Assembly: GCA_964369635.1 (NCBI GenBank) | Contig: CAYJGN010000017.1 | Coordinates: 1-41,437, forward strand | Length of the DNA: 41,437 nucleotides | Direction of reading: 5' to 3' | DNA from: CAYJGN01 sp964369635 | Lineage (GTDB): Bacteria > Bacillota > Clostridia > Oscillospirales > Ruminococcaceae | The notes under the pieces: generated by a model | Told to the model about the DNA's origin: nothing | Database searches by the model: none | The model's input: the letters and a program-made list of their open reading frames with translations, nothing else | Made by a program: the position numbers and the translations under genes | Part shown: positions 15,285 to 23,978 of the stretch, piece by piece | Layout of the letters: each line of letters begins with the position of its first letter | Position numbering within the stretch: position 1 is the first letter of the stretch

Positions 15285-16304
15285 TTATTTTCGTCCTATG
15301 ATAGACATCTGTCGAAATCCATCTCCGAGTTTATCAATTAAAGAAAAGCTTTTCGCCATGCCAATAGCTACGCATTTGAGCGGATCATCCGCTATGTATA
15401 CCTTAGTTTTGAGCTCTCTCTCAAGCCTTTTATCAAGACCACGAAGAAGTCCCCCACCACCTGTTAGCATTATTCCATCAACATATATATCCGAGAGAAG
15501 TTCTGGTGATATGCTTTCAACCACCGTATGAACTGTTCTTGTCATCTCCAAAACACTATCCTCGATAGCTTCATTAACTTCTGTCGCTGTTATCATCTTC
15601 TTTCTCGGTATTCCAGTTTGCAAATCACGCCCCTTCGCCTCAAAAACAAGCTCGCTTTTATCATTATCAATATCAGCTATAGCTATCTTTATCTTCTCCG
15701 CCATTCGTGGGCCTATTAACAGTCTATGATTTTTTCGAACACTATTCACAATATCGTTATTTAGTTTATTGCCAGCAACTTTCGCCGAGCGAGAATAGAC
15801 TATATTCCCAAGAGAGATAACCGCAACATCGCAAGTACCAGCTCCAATATCAACTATTAGCCTTCCATGCGGCTCTGATATATCAATCCCAGCCCCGATA
15901 GCCGCCGCAATAGGCTCTTCTATCAGATATACCTTTCGAGCTCCTATCGCAATAGCAGAATCAAGAACGCTTCGCGCCTCAACATCTGTTATAAGCGATG
16001 GAACACAGATAGCAATTCGCGGTTTTATCATCCGCACCTTCGTCACTTTATCGACAAAATACCGAAGCATCTTCTCGGTTATCTCAAAGTCTGAGATAAC
16101 TCCGTCTTCAAGCGGCATTACCGCTGAAATATATGACGGGGTTTTTCCAACCATCAAAAAAGCTTCTTCGCCGACTGCTAAAATTTCACCAGTACGGTTG
16201 TTGTACGCAACTACCGATGGCTCATTTAATATCTCTTCGAATTTTTCATTATATATTATAACGCTTGATGTTCCAAGATCAATTCCTATATCATGACCTG
16301 CCAT
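15285..16304 (-). CDS. mreB: Rod shape-determining protein MreB/Mbl family
   Basis: MreB is the bacterial actin that guides lateral cell wall synthesis beneath the membrane. The 339-residue protein carries all actin-fold signatures: IGIDLGTSSVIIY (phosphate 1, 6-18), IVDIGAGTCDVAVISLG (phosphate 2), EEPIAAAIGAG (connect 1) and GIMLTGGGGLLRGLD (adenosine). Length and motifs fit MreB, Mbl or MreBH, and I cannot separate these paralogues. mreC and mreD do not follow; the usual mreBCD order is broken, which makes an Mbl-like solitary copy likely. The ATG at 16304 has an AGAGGTG site. Confidence 0.9.
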   Translation of the reverse strand: MAGHDIGIDLGTSSVIIYNEKFEEILNEPSVVAYNNRTGEILAVGEEAFLMVGKTPSYISAVMPLEDGVISDFEITEKMLRYFVDKVTKVRMIKPRIAICVPSLITDVEARSVLDSAIAIGARKVYLIEEPIAAAIGAGIDISEPHGRLIVDIGAGTCDVAVISLGNIVYSRSAKVAGNKLNNDIVNSVRKNHRLLIGPRMAEKIKIAIADIDNDKSELVFEAKGRDLQTGIPRKKMITATEVNEAIEDSVLEMTRTVHTVVESISPELLSDIYVDGIMLTGGGGLLRGLDKRLERELKTKVYIADDPLKCVAIGMAKSFSLIDKLGDGFRQMSIIGRK

Positions 16305-16335
16305 TATTCACCTCTATTTTTATTGCAAATTTTAC

Positions 16336-16358
16336 GGGCGGATATAGAAAACCCGCCC
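16336..16358. other. GC-rich hairpin between comFC and mreB
   Basis: GGGCGG (16336-16341) pairs with CCGCCC (16353-16358). It stands out in AT-rich DNA and could be a weak terminator for the comFC unit, but neither strand has a proper T-run after it, so it is only marked as a hairpin. Confidence 0.35.
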
Positions 16359-16472
16359 AAGCTAATATTATCTTCTTTTAAAATATTTAACAAGCGCTAC
16401 TCTGCGCACTCTATTCATTATATCATAAACTTTATTTATATTTATCAAAATTTATCGAAATTTATTTTTCTC

Positions 16473-17075
16473 TTAAGCTTTTGTAGCCACAACGGTATAG
16501 ATATTGCAGTCTTTAATTTGACTTAGAACCCGAACACACTCTTTTATCGTATTCCCTGAAGTTAAGACATCATCGACCAAAAGAATATTTTGCCCATTCG
16601 CATCTAAAACGCTCTTAAATGCACCGTCGAGATTATTCACCCTATCTTTAAATGATAGATCATGCTGATCTTTTGTTTCAAGAACCTTTATAAGCGCTGG
16701 CTTGCATTCAACTGATAATTTATCAGCTACCGCTTTTGCTAAAATTTCTCCGTGATTATACCCGCGCCGGCGCTCTTTTTTCTTAGTTTGAGGAACATAG
16801 CTTACAAAATCAATCTCAACATCGCAAAATTTATCTAAAACGGCAATTTTCATATACTCTGATAGCTGACGCGCTGCAAAGAAGTTTTCCCGAAACTTAA
16901 AGCGCCAAATAGCATTCTTAACCTCATCTTCATACCGAAGTGCCGCCGTGATAAATTCATCCGATAAAGGTTTTGCCGCAAATTTTGAAAAACAGCTCTC
17001 GCAAAAGTCCCCCTGCAAGCTCTCACCGCAGAAGATACAAAGATTTGGATAAATAGACTTTATAAATCTATTCAT
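16473..17075 (-). CDS. comFC: ComF family phosphoribosyltransferase-like protein
   Basis: This 200-residue protein has an N-terminal zinc-binding part (CIFCGESLQGDFCESC, residues about 13-28) and a C-terminal phosphoribosyltransferase domain with the PRPP loop ILLVDDVLTSGNTIKEC. The middle holds RRRGYNHGEILAKAVA, the ComFC/GntX hallmark. In competent bacteria ComFC helps single-stranded DNA uptake; in others its role is open. I start at the ATG at 17075 because AAAGGAGC lies at ideal spacing. This ATG is two bases past the recD2 stop. An earlier frame start at 17093 would bury that site. Co-transcribed with the RecD2 helicase. Confidence 0.88.
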   Translation of the reverse strand: MNRFIKSIYPNLCIFCGESLQGDFCESCFSKFAAKPLSDEFITAALRYEDEVKNAIWRFKFRENFFAARQLSEYMKIAVLDKFCDVEIDFVSYVPQTKKKERRRGYNHGEILAKAVADKLSVECKPALIKVLETKDQHDLSFKDRVNNLDGAFKSVLDANGQNILLVDDVLTSGNTIKECVRVLSQIKDCNIYTVVATKA

Positions 17076-19266
17076 TTGAAAGCTCCTTTGCAACCATCGC
17101 CCGAAGCATCGTATACCGAAGTGTCACCCTCTCATTTTTAACCGCCTTTAAAAAATTCTCCCGACTACCAACGCATACAAGAAGTCTTCGCGCTCTTGTT
17201 ATCGCCGTATAGTAGAGGTTTTTGTACTGCATCCTACTGTTACCCCCAGGCGAGATTAAAAGGACTGCTGAAAATTCGCTTCCCTGACTTTTATGCACCG
17301 TTATAGCATAGCCGAGCTCAAGCAACGATAGATTATTCCATGGATAGATATAAATCCTACCATCAAAATCGACTATTGCTGTTTTCGTCTCATTTCGTAT
17401 AAGCTTTATAACTCCTATATCGCCATTGAAAACACCTTTTCCCTCCTCGGTGCCTTTTGAATATTCAAGCTCATAGTCGTTTTTCACCTGCATTACCTTA
17501 TCTCCCTCGCGATAGGTAACGCCATTTACAGTGCACTCATTTTTATCTGGGTCTTTTGGATTTAGCGCCTGCTGAAGCACCCTGTTTAGATTTTCAACTC
17601 CAAGCACTCCCTTTTTAATTGGAGATAGCACCTGAATATCATAAAATGGATCGAGCTTATAGCTCTTTGGCAGTCTTTCTCGGGCAAGGTCACAGATGAG
17701 CTTTTCAGGGTCCGCTCCGCCCTGCAAAAAGAAAAAGTCTGAGTCTGTTCTATCGAGTTTTGGCTCCTCCTCATTTATAATCGCATGCGCATTCGTAACT
17801 ATTAGACTATCGGCACTCTGCCTAAATATCTCGGTGAGTTCAACATAGGGAAAGCTATCGCAGAGGATTAAATCCTGCAGTATATTGCCGGTCCCAACTG
17901 ATGGCAGCTGATCACTATCCCCAACTAAAATAAGCCTACATGAGAGCGGCATTGCTACTAAAAGAGCTTCAAAGAGCTCGGTATCAACCATCGATATCTC
18001 ATCAACTATAACAACATCCGCTTTTATCGGATTTTTTTCATTTTTTAAAAATTTACAACTTTTTCCATTTGCGAAATCCACCTCAAGCAGACGATGAATA
18101 GTTTTCGCTTCCCTTCCAGTAAGCTCGGTCATCCGCTTTGCCGCCCTACCTGTCGGCGCTGTTAGAGAAACTTTATATCCCTCTTCTTCAAGGATGCTTA
18201 TAATTCCATTTACCGTCGTTGTTTTACCAGTTCCAGGGCCACCTGTGAGTATCATAATCCCTGCCCAGAGAGACATAATTATAGCCTCACTCTGCTTTTG
18301 ATGGTATGAAATCGAAAGCCTTTTTTGCAGCTTTTCAATCCGCTTTTTTTCATTTATCATAGGATTTGGGAAATATGTTTTGAGTATGGCGAGCCTTGTC
18401 GCAATAGTCTCTTGTGCGCTATATAAGTGCGGCAGAAATATATATCTATCTCTATCGCCCAAAAAAACACGAAGCTCTTCATTTTCAATCGAACTTGTTA
18501 GTATTTCATATAGATAACCCTTTGATACCTGGAGCATCCCCTCAGCCATATCAAGAAGTTTTTCACTTGGTAGACAGCTATGTCCCGCATCGCAGTTTCG
18601 CTCTAAAATATATGCAAGACCTGCCTTACACCTCGTTTCGTCCCGCAAATCTATCTCTAAATTTCGGCTCATCTCATCGGCAACATAGAAATCCACCCCG
18701 AAATACCCAGTGCAGAGGATATAAGGGTTTCTCTCTATAATCGCAAGCGCCTCATCTCCAAAAGCCGCATATGCCTTTTTTGCAACTTCAATATCTATCC
18801 CTAAATCACTTAAATTAGCGCTTAGATGCTGAAGGGTGTGGCACTCGCGAAGCCTGTCCGAAATGAAATATGCCTTCTCTTTGGTTATCCCCTTTATCTT
18901 TGAGAGCTTTAGAGGCTCGTTTACAGCTACTTCAAGCGATTTGTCCCCATATTTTTCAACTATCCTCATAGCAGTTGCAGGGCCTATCCCCTTGACAACT
19001 CCACTTGCGAGGTATGCGTAGATATCGTTTGCATTTTTTGGCATAGTTGTTTTATAGCTCTCGCAACGAAACTGCACTCCAAAAGAAGGGTGCACAACAA
19101 ACTCGCCGACAACCTCTATCCTCTCACCCTCACAGACGAGACTTAGGTTGCCGACTACCGTATGTAATTCATTCTCCGTCGCTATAATTATAACACCGAA
19201 GCCGCTGTCGGGGTTTTGAAACTTCACCTCTTCAACAACCCCTACCAAAACTTCCCTTTGTTGCAT
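17068..19266 (-). CDS. recD2: ATP-dependent exodeoxyribonuclease-like helicase RecD2
   Basis: This 732-residue 5'-3' DNA helicase acts in replication fork and mismatch repair in bacteria lacking RecBCD-type partners. The N-terminal 330 residues hold the OB-like and helix-hairpin-helix region (VVKGIGPATAMRIVEKYG around 91-108) that marks RecD2 rather than RecD. Helicase motifs follow: TGGPGTGKTT (341-350), VVIVDEISMVD (II), LVGDSDQLPSVG (III), GYAITVHKSQGSEF (V) and YYTAITRARRLLV (VI). The ATG at 19266 has AAGGAAT upstream. It is followed at once by comFC and preceded by a small membrane protein gene. Confidence 0.93.
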   Translation of the reverse strand: MQQREVLVGVVEEVKFQNPDSGFGVIIIATENELHTVVGNLSLVCEGERIEVVGEFVVHPSFGVQFRCESYKTTMPKNANDIYAYLASGVVKGIGPATAMRIVEKYGDKSLEVAVNEPLKLSKIKGITKEKAYFISDRLRECHTLQHLSANLSDLGIDIEVAKKAYAAFGDEALAIIERNPYILCTGYFGVDFYVADEMSRNLEIDLRDETRCKAGLAYILERNCDAGHSCLPSEKLLDMAEGMLQVSKGYLYEILTSSIENEELRVFLGDRDRYIFLPHLYSAQETIATRLAILKTYFPNPMINEKKRIEKLQKRLSISYHQKQSEAIIMSLWAGIMILTGGPGTGKTTTVNGIISILEEEGYKVSLTAPTGRAAKRMTELTGREAKTIHRLLEVDFANGKSCKFLKNEKNPIKADVVIVDEISMVDTELFEALLVAMPLSCRLILVGDSDQLPSVGTGNILQDLILCDSFPYVELTEIFRQSADSLIVTNAHAIINEEEPKLDRTDSDFFFLQGGADPEKLICDLARERLPKSYKLDPFYDIQVLSPIKKGVLGVENLNRVLQQALNPKDPDKNECTVNGVTYREGDKVMQVKNDYELEYSKGTEEGKGVFNGDIGVIKLIRNETKTAIVDFDGRIYIYPWNNLSLLELGYAITVHKSQGSEFSAVLLISPGGNSRMQYKNLYYTAITRARRLLVCVGSRENFLKAVKNERVTLRYTMLRAMVAKELSNE

Positions 19267-19345
19267 ATTTTCTATTCCTTAATAATAATCTTTAGATATA
19301 AATCTATTTTAATTAAAAATATAAAAATTTGCAACCGATTTGCCG

Positions 19346-19672
19346 TTATTTTAATAACTTTTCTGCAAGGGTATAAGCCGCGTTTTCGTTTGCTATAAAA
19401 ATCCGCTCGGTATCCTCATATTTTTTTATCTCTAAAAGCTCGCTATCTGCTATATTATCAGATATAACTATCAGATGATTTTTCTTGTAATATCGTCCCT
19501 CATAGATAGTGCGCCTTAAATTTTCAACCTCTATATCAACCCCCAAAGCCCCATCATCAAATCTCACTACCATAACGGTATTATAGCTCTGCTCGCTCTC
19601 GGTAAGTGCAGCCACAAGGTAGATTATACCGAGTATGAAAACCGCCGCAAGAGAGATATATAAAACGCTCAT
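19346..19672 (-). CDS. Small membrane-anchored protein of unknown function
   Basis: This 108-residue protein has one N-terminal membrane segment (about residues 4-24, LYISLAAVFILGIIYLVAAL) and a soluble domain of about 80 residues, mixed alpha/beta by eye, with VVRFDDGALGVDIEVENLRR. I start at the ATG at 19672 because AGGAGTGG lies seven bases before it; the longer frame from 19708 has no site. It precedes recD2 by 79 bases on the same strand and may share its transcript. No family was recognised. The soluble part probably faces outward or inward at the membrane depending on the positive-inside rule, which is not decisive here. Confidence 0.6.
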   Translation of the reverse strand: MSVLYISLAAVFILGIIYLVAALTESEQSYNTVMVVRFDDGALGVDIEVENLRRTIYEGRYYKKNHLIVISDNIADSELLEIKKYEDTERIFIANENAAYTLAEKLLK

Positions 19673-19761
19673 ACTACCACTCCTATAATATTTCCACTGC
19701 AATAGCATTTTTTCTTTACAGTCGTAACTTATAATATGTTTTTCAAAAGAAAGTGGTGTAT

Positions 19762-20496
19762 ATGAAAAGAAAAATAGTAGTTTTATTCTTTGTTTTGTTT
19801 TTATATGGTTGTAATGGCGAAATTAAAGTTTTTCTGCCACCCTCGAATATAGCATCAGAGATTGATTTAACCTATACGGCTACCGAAACAAAATACATAG
19901 CCATAACCTTCGACGATGGTCCAAACCCTGTCTATACCCCTCAAATACTCGATATTTTAGCTGAAAACGATGCGAAGGCCACCTTTTTCATCTTAGGGCT
20001 TGAGATAAACGATAAGACAGGCGACATTATTTTAAAGGCATATCAAGAGGGACATGAAATTGGAAACCACACCGAAGATCATCTAAGTTTTAATGATATG
20101 AATTTCGAAACCGCCAAAGAGCAGCTACTGTGCACCGATGAGAAGATAGAAGAGATAACAGGCGAAGCGCCCCTGCTTGTCCGCCCGCCTTTTGGCGCTT
20201 ATAGCGATGACGACCCTCTCGATTATAACCGTCCTTTTATCCTTTGGAACTTAGACCCAGAGGATTGGAACACAAATGATGCAGACTATATTGTTTCGCA
20301 TATTTTAGAGAATGCAAATGGCGGCGATATAATAGTTTTGCACGATAGATTTGAGAGTACCGTTAATGCGCTTGAGCATTTTTTACCGCTGCTGCAAGCA
20401 AAAGGGTTTGAGTTTGTAACTGTCTCAACTCTTATCGAGATATATGAGGGAGAGGTGCAAAATAAAGTTTATCGGCATGCTGATTTAACTGGTTAA
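19762..20496 (+). CDS. Lipoprotein polysaccharide deacetylase (NodB domain)
   Basis: This 244-residue protein is a metal-dependent carbohydrate deacetylase of family CE4, exported as a lipoprotein (lipobox LYGC, Cys17). All five NodB motifs are seen: TFDDGP (49-54, catalytic base and metal Asp), HEIGNHTEDH (98-107, two metal His), RPPFGAYSDDD (motif 3), WNLDPEDWN (motif 4) and IVLHDRF (motif 5). The active site looks complete. Peptidoglycan GlcNAc or MurNAc is the probable substrate. I use the ATG at 19762; GTG codons at 19753 and 19756 are possible but overlap the AAAG-TGG site. It stands alone on the plus strand. Confidence 0.9.
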   Translation: MKRKIVVLFFVLFLYGCNGEIKVFLPPSNIASEIDLTYTATETKYIAITFDDGPNPVYTPQILDILAENDAKATFFILGLEINDKTGDIILKAYQEGHEIGNHTEDHLSFNDMNFETAKEQLLCTDEKIEEITGEAPLLVRPPFGAYSDDDPLDYNRPFILWNLDPEDWNTNDADYIVSHILENANGGDIIVLHDRFESTVNALEHFLPLLQAKGFEFVTVSTLIEIYEGEVQNKVYRHADLTG

Positions 20497-20679
20497 TTTT
20501 TTTTGTTTTTTAGTTTGTCGTTTCTCAGGTTATTCTTTTGCTTGTTTAGCTTTTTGTTTATCTGAGTTTTGCTGTTATTTTTATCTGACTTTCGGTTTTT
20601 ACTCTCTGCCCTTTGCCTCTGTTCACACATACCTATCTACTGTTCGCTATTGCGCACGCCGCCGCACCTGCTGCCGCTG

Positions 20680-20759
20680 CCGCCGCCCCCCGCTCTGCAG
20701 AGCGGGGTCTTTTGCGATGCAAAAGAAAAAGTCGAGCAAAGCTCGACTTTTGGCGGCGG
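20680..20759. repeat. 80-nt perfect cloverleaf of nested inverted repeats
   Basis: An 8-bp outer stem (CCGCCGCC at 20680-20687 with GGCGGCGG at 20752-20759) encloses three hairpins with at most one unpaired base between them. These are a 20-base palindrome CCCCGCTCTG/CAGAGCGGGG (20688-20707), CTTTTGC-GAT-GCAAAAG (20709-20725), and AAAAGTCGAGC-AAA-GCTCGACTTTT (20727-20751). Every base outside the two small loops, the linkers and the palindrome tip is paired. GC content is far above the surroundings. It is a four-way junction as RNA or extruded DNA. The rest of 20497-20866 is T-rich with a GC-rich approach (20660-20680) and no gene that I can support. Confidence 0.6.
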
Positions 20760-20866
20760 GCCAAACCCACCCTATAAAACCTTCTCATACCAAATAAAAA
20801 CAGCCTGTTTCTATTCATCCTTTGATTTTAGGTGAGATTGCTTTTTTCTGTAAAATTATTATCAAT

Positions 20867-21424
20867 TTAAAACTTTGCAACAACCCTGCAAGGAACTCCT
20901 GTAAACCCAACAAAATTCATAGGATAAGTTGCAACTGTAAACTCTCTATTTTGCTCTATCACCGCTTTTAAATTGCAGAGGTTTTCAACGATAAAAACTC
21001 CTCTATCTGCGCAGTATTTATCCGCAGACGAATGCTCGCTCCCACGTCGCACCCCTGCAAAATCAATCCCTATAATAGACGCACCTCTATCTATCAAAGC
21101 ATCAATCAGCTCATTTGAGAGCTGTGGATGTTCTTTAAAATAGCGTGGCTCATTATATGAAACTTCTTCGATAAATCCCGAACAAATCGCAACAAAGCTA
21201 TATTTTTGCACCTTTTCTAAATCTATATCAGAAATCTCGATATCTCTATCCCGAATGTCAGATACATCAAAAACAACTCCACCCCTCTCGGTGTACTCAA
21301 GCGGAAAACTTTTATCCATTATATCGAAATGGGTTCCAAGATGCCCAATCGGCGCAAGACCTGTTTGTGAAGTAAAGTTTTTAGTCTCTTTAGCATCTAT
21401 TTTGTAGGTGATGTCTATTAGCAT
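20867..21424 (-). CDS. Cyclase family protein (kynurenine formamidase-like hydrolase)
   Basis: The protein has 185 residues and belongs to the cyclase/KynB-type metal-dependent amidohydrolase family. The metal signature HxGTHxD is present as HLGTHFD near residues 28-34, but the usual downstream PxH is not; the sequence continues IMDKSFPLEY. Later GIDFAGVRRGSEHSSADKY and GVFIVENLCNL fit the family C-terminal part. The ATG at 21424 has AGGAGGAG. It lies downstream of metK-birA but after a terminator, so is probably separate. The substrate is unknown: kynurenine pathway genes are absent, so a different cyclic or N-acyl substrate is likely. Confidence 0.8.
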   Translation of the reverse strand: MLIDITYKIDAKETKNFTSQTGLAPIGHLGTHFDIMDKSFPLEYTERGGVVFDVSDIRDRDIEISDIDLEKVQKYSFVAICSGFIEEVSYNEPRYFKEHPQLSNELIDALIDRGASIIGIDFAGVRRGSEHSSADKYCADRGVFIVENLCNLKAVIEQNREFTVATYPMNFVGFTGVPCRVVAKF

Positions 21425-21479
21425 AATCTCCTCCTGATTTTTTCTTTATATTATACCACAATATCTTTTATAGACAATA

Positions 21480-21508
21480 AAAAACACGAAGGATAATCCC
21501 CCGTGTTA
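21480..21508 (-). terminator. Terminator of the metK-birA unit
   Basis: AACACG (21483-21488) pairs with CGTGTT (21502-21507), with inner pairing of GGA and TCC. On the minus strand it is followed by TTTTTTATTG. It lies six bases after the birA stop. Confidence 0.7.
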
Positions 21509-21513
21509 AAAAA

Positions 21514-22476
21514 TCAGTTAAAATCTGCGCGTATTGATATTTCACCATATTGAAGCTCATATCTTTTATCGTCTTTTTCGACAATAAGATGTCCGCTATC
21601 ATCAATATCAACAGCTATCGCACTTTTAATTTCTTTATGTCCAATAACCGTTATCTCTTTACCTATAACAAGGCTTTTTTCTCGGTAATATTTTATTATA
21701 TCTGGGTTTTGAACATCAAAAACAACTCTGTCCATCTCATTTATTAGAGCAGTTGCAAGGGCATTTTTGTCGCATTCTTCCGCTCTTTCAAATAGCGATG
21801 TCGCTATATTTGAAAGCTCACCAAAACCTTCTTTTGGAGGTGCTATATTAATTCCACCACCTATAATAACGCTCTGAACTCTGCCGCTCTCGATATCACT
21901 AACAGCTTCAGTTAAAATTCCACAGACTTTTTTTCCGTCAAGATAAATATCGTTTATCCATTTTATCATAACATCTTTTTTGCAGACAGATTTTATAGCA
22001 CGCGCAAAAGCAACTGCCGCTGCAGTTGTCAGAAGGGTTGCATCTACTGTCGTAAAATCCGGCCGGTAGAGAAAGCTTATATAAAGCCCTGTATTCTTTG
22101 GCGAGAGAAAGCTTCTGCCCATTCTGCCTCTGCCGGCTGTCTGCTCTGTTGCTATGCAGATGGTTTTATCAGCTGCACCATTCGCCGCAATTTCCTTTAA
22201 ATAGGAGTTCGTTGAGCCGATAGTTTCAAAGATTTGTATATCATAGCCTTTTGGAATTTTAGGCACAATTATCTCTTTTGTTAGTGGTGCTCCGTTTTTT
22301 TGGAGTCTATATCCGACTTTAGTCTTCGACTCGATTTTAAATCCGCTCTCAATTAGTTTGCTCACCGCTTTCCAGACGGCATTTCTCGATATATCAAGCT
22401 CATCTGCAATCTGCTGGCCCGATAGATAGTCTTGCGCATCTAAAAGCAGCGATAAAACGCTATCTGTTGTCTTCAT
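21514..22476 (-). CDS. birA: Bifunctional biotin-protein ligase / biotin operon repressor BirA
   Basis: This 320-residue protein attaches biotin to carrier proteins and, through its N-terminal winged helix, represses biotin genes. The DNA-binding part is at residues 1-60 (LSGQQIADELDISRNAVWKAVSKL). The ligase domain has STNSYLKE, the biotinyl-AMP loop GRGRMGRSF, KWINDIYLDGKKVCGILTE and a small SH3-like C-terminal domain. Biotin is relevant here because the OadG/OadB-type decarboxylase depends on a biotinylated carrier. The gene overlaps metK by 17 bases and so is controlled by the SAM riboswitch, an unusual coupling. SAM is used in biotin synthesis, which may explain it. Confidence 0.93.
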   Translation of the reverse strand: MKTTDSVLSLLLDAQDYLSGQQIADELDISRNAVWKAVSKLIESGFKIESKTKVGYRLQKNGAPLTKEIIVPKIPKGYDIQIFETIGSTNSYLKEIAANGAADKTICIATEQTAGRGRMGRSFLSPKNTGLYISFLYRPDFTTVDATLLTTAAAVAFARAIKSVCKKDVMIKWINDIYLDGKKVCGILTEAVSDIESGRVQSVIIGGGINIAPPKEGFGELSNIATSLFERAEECDKNALATALINEMDRVVFDVQNPDIIKYYREKSLVIGKEITVIGHKEIKSAIAVDIDDSGHLIVEKDDKRYELQYGEISIRADFN

Positions 22477-23659
22477 CTATTTTAAGCACTTCTTCGCGAA
22501 GCTTGTCCGCTTTATCAGTTCTCTCCCACAAAACGCCGAGCTCTTCTCTTCCCATATGACCATAAGCCGCAAGATTTTTATAGATAGGACTGCGAAGACC
22601 AAGATCTTTTATTATAGCTGATGGACGCAGATCAAACAGTCTTTGTACAGCAGTTTCTATGCTCTTTTCAGGATAAATTGATGTTCCGAAAGTTTCAACC
22701 ATAACAGAAACAGGTTTCGCAACGCCTATTGCATAGGCAATCTGAACTTCGCAGCGTTTTGCAAGTCCTGCCGCAACTATATTTTTCGCAATATATCTTG
22801 CTGCATAAGCACCACTTCTGTCAACTTTAGTCGGGTCTTTTCCCGAGAAAGCACCACCGCCATGTCTGCCCATGCCGCCGTATGTATCAACTATTATCTT
22901 ACGACCAGTAAGACCTGAGTCACCCATAGGCCCACCTATAACAAATCTGCCTGTTGGGTTAATAAATATCTTAGTCTTCTCATCAATTAAGTCCGCTGGC
23001 ACGATTTCACGGATAACATATTTCTCTATATCTTCTCGAATCTGCTCTATCGAAACAGCAGGGCTATGCTGAGATGATACGACAACAGTATCGACATATG
23101 CCGGTTTATCATCTTTATATTTAACCGAAACTTGTGTTTTACCATCTGGACGCAGATAAGGAACTATTTTTTCCTTGCGCACCTGAGATAATCTCTTTGC
23201 AAGCTTGTGAGATAGAGAAATCGGAAGTGGCATAAGCTCAGCTGTTTCATCGCAAGCATATCCAAACATCATTCCCTGATCTCCAGCACCGAGATTATAT
23301 CCATCATCTTCCCCGTCTTTTGCTTCAACGCTCTTATCAACGCCCATAGCAATATCTGGAGACTGCTTATCAAGAAGCACCATAACAGAGCAGGTATCGC
23401 CATCAAAGCCATACTTCGCTCTTGTATATCCAATGCCTTTTACAGCATCTCTTGCAATAGATGCAAAATCTATATTTGCAGTTGTTGTTATCTCACCCAT
23501 TATAGCGATATGTCCTGTTGTAACGGTTGTTTCGCAGGCAACTCTCGCATTTTTGTCGACCGATAGTATCGCATCGAGTATGCTATCTGAAATAATATCG
23601 CATACTTTATCTGGATGCCCCTCAGTTACCGACTCACTTGTAAATAAATAATTTCTCAT
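22460..23659 (-). CDS. metK: S-adenosylmethionine synthetase
   Basis: MetK makes SAM from methionine and ATP. The 399-residue protein starts MRNYLFTSESVTEGHPDKVCD and holds the signatures GAGDQGMMFGYACDE (methionine loop) and GGGAFSGKDPTKVDRSGAY (phosphate-binding). Length matches the family. I start at the ATG at 23659, which has AAGGAG upstream at good spacing; the TTG at 23680 reads through the binding site. It is the first gene behind a SAM-I riboswitch with its own terminator and a perfect promoter. birA follows with overlap. Confidence 0.97.
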   Translation of the reverse strand: MRNYLFTSESVTEGHPDKVCDIISDSILDAILSVDKNARVACETTVTTGHIAIMGEITTTANIDFASIARDAVKGIGYTRAKYGFDGDTCSVMVLLDKQSPDIAMGVDKSVEAKDGEDDGYNLGAGDQGMMFGYACDETAELMPLPISLSHKLAKRLSQVRKEKIVPYLRPDGKTQVSVKYKDDKPAYVDTVVVSSQHSPAVSIEQIREDIEKYVIREIVPADLIDEKTKIFINPTGRFVIGGPMGDSGLTGRKIIVDTYGGMGRHGGGAFSGKDPTKVDRSGAYAARYIAKNIVAAGLAKRCEVQIAYAIGVAKPVSVMVETFGTSIYPEKSIETAVQRLFDLRPSAIIKDLGLRSPIYKNLAAYGHMGREELGVLWERTDKADKLREEVLKIDEDNR

Positions 23660-23760
23660 AATTTTCTTCTCCTTGCACAAAATAATAACACAAAACCTTA
23701 TAAAAGGAGTTTAGTCTCAAAATGCATAGTTTAAAGTCTTACAAACTTTTTTATGCAAAC

Positions 23761-23790
23761 AAAAACACCTTTCAACTCCGAAAGGTGGTA
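23761..23790 (-). terminator. Regulated terminator of the SAM riboswitch
   Basis: CACCTTTC (23766-23773) pairs with GAAAGGTG (23780-23787), followed on the minus strand by TTTTTGTTTG. It is the expression platform of the riboswitch just upstream. SAM binding favours this hairpin and turns metK-birA off. Confidence 0.85.
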
Positions 23791-23896
23791 ACTACTCATC
23801 TCTCGGATAAATCCGCAGGAATTAGCACCACACCCTATATGGGTAGGTTGCCGGGCTTCACAGGGCCTGAACCCTCCACCACTCTCAATAAGTTGT
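23788..23896 (-). promoter_or_regulatory. SAM-I (S-box) riboswitch
   Basis: Read on the minus strand, the aptamer shows the class hallmarks in order: TTATTGAGAGTGGTGGAGGG, then GGCCCTGTGAAGCCCGGCAACC, a variable P3/P4 region, GGTGCTAATTCCTGC, then GAGAGATGAG closing P1. It senses SAM and controls transcription of metK-birA through the terminator at 23761-23790. Confidence 0.95.
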
Positions 23897-23900
23897 AAAT

Positions 23901-23929
23901 ATTATACACTAACTACACAAAATTGTCAA
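23901..23929 (-). promoter_or_regulatory. Sigma-A promoter for the riboswitch-metK-birA unit
   Basis: TTGACA (23924-23929), 17 bases, TATAAT (23901-23906): both hexamers perfect. Transcription starts just before the S-box aptamer. Confidence 0.88.
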
Positions 23930-23949
23930 CATTTTATCTATTATACTAA

Positions 23950-23978
23950 TTGACTAATTGCTTAAAAAGATGTAATGT
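23950..23978 (+). promoter_or_regulatory. Weak divergent promoter for the acyl-CoA synthetase
   Basis: TTGACT (23950-23955), 17 bases, TAATGT (23973-23978). The -10 matches only three of six positions. It lies back to back with the metK promoter, 23 bases before the start codon. Confidence 0.3.

Noticed and set aside
16336..16358. Intrinsic terminator between comFC and mreB
   Set aside because: A GC-rich stem exists but no T-run follows on either strand, so it is listed only as a hairpin.
20633..20835. Proteins encoded across the cloverleaf
   Set aside because: Low-complexity translations from GC-rich palindromes without start signals.
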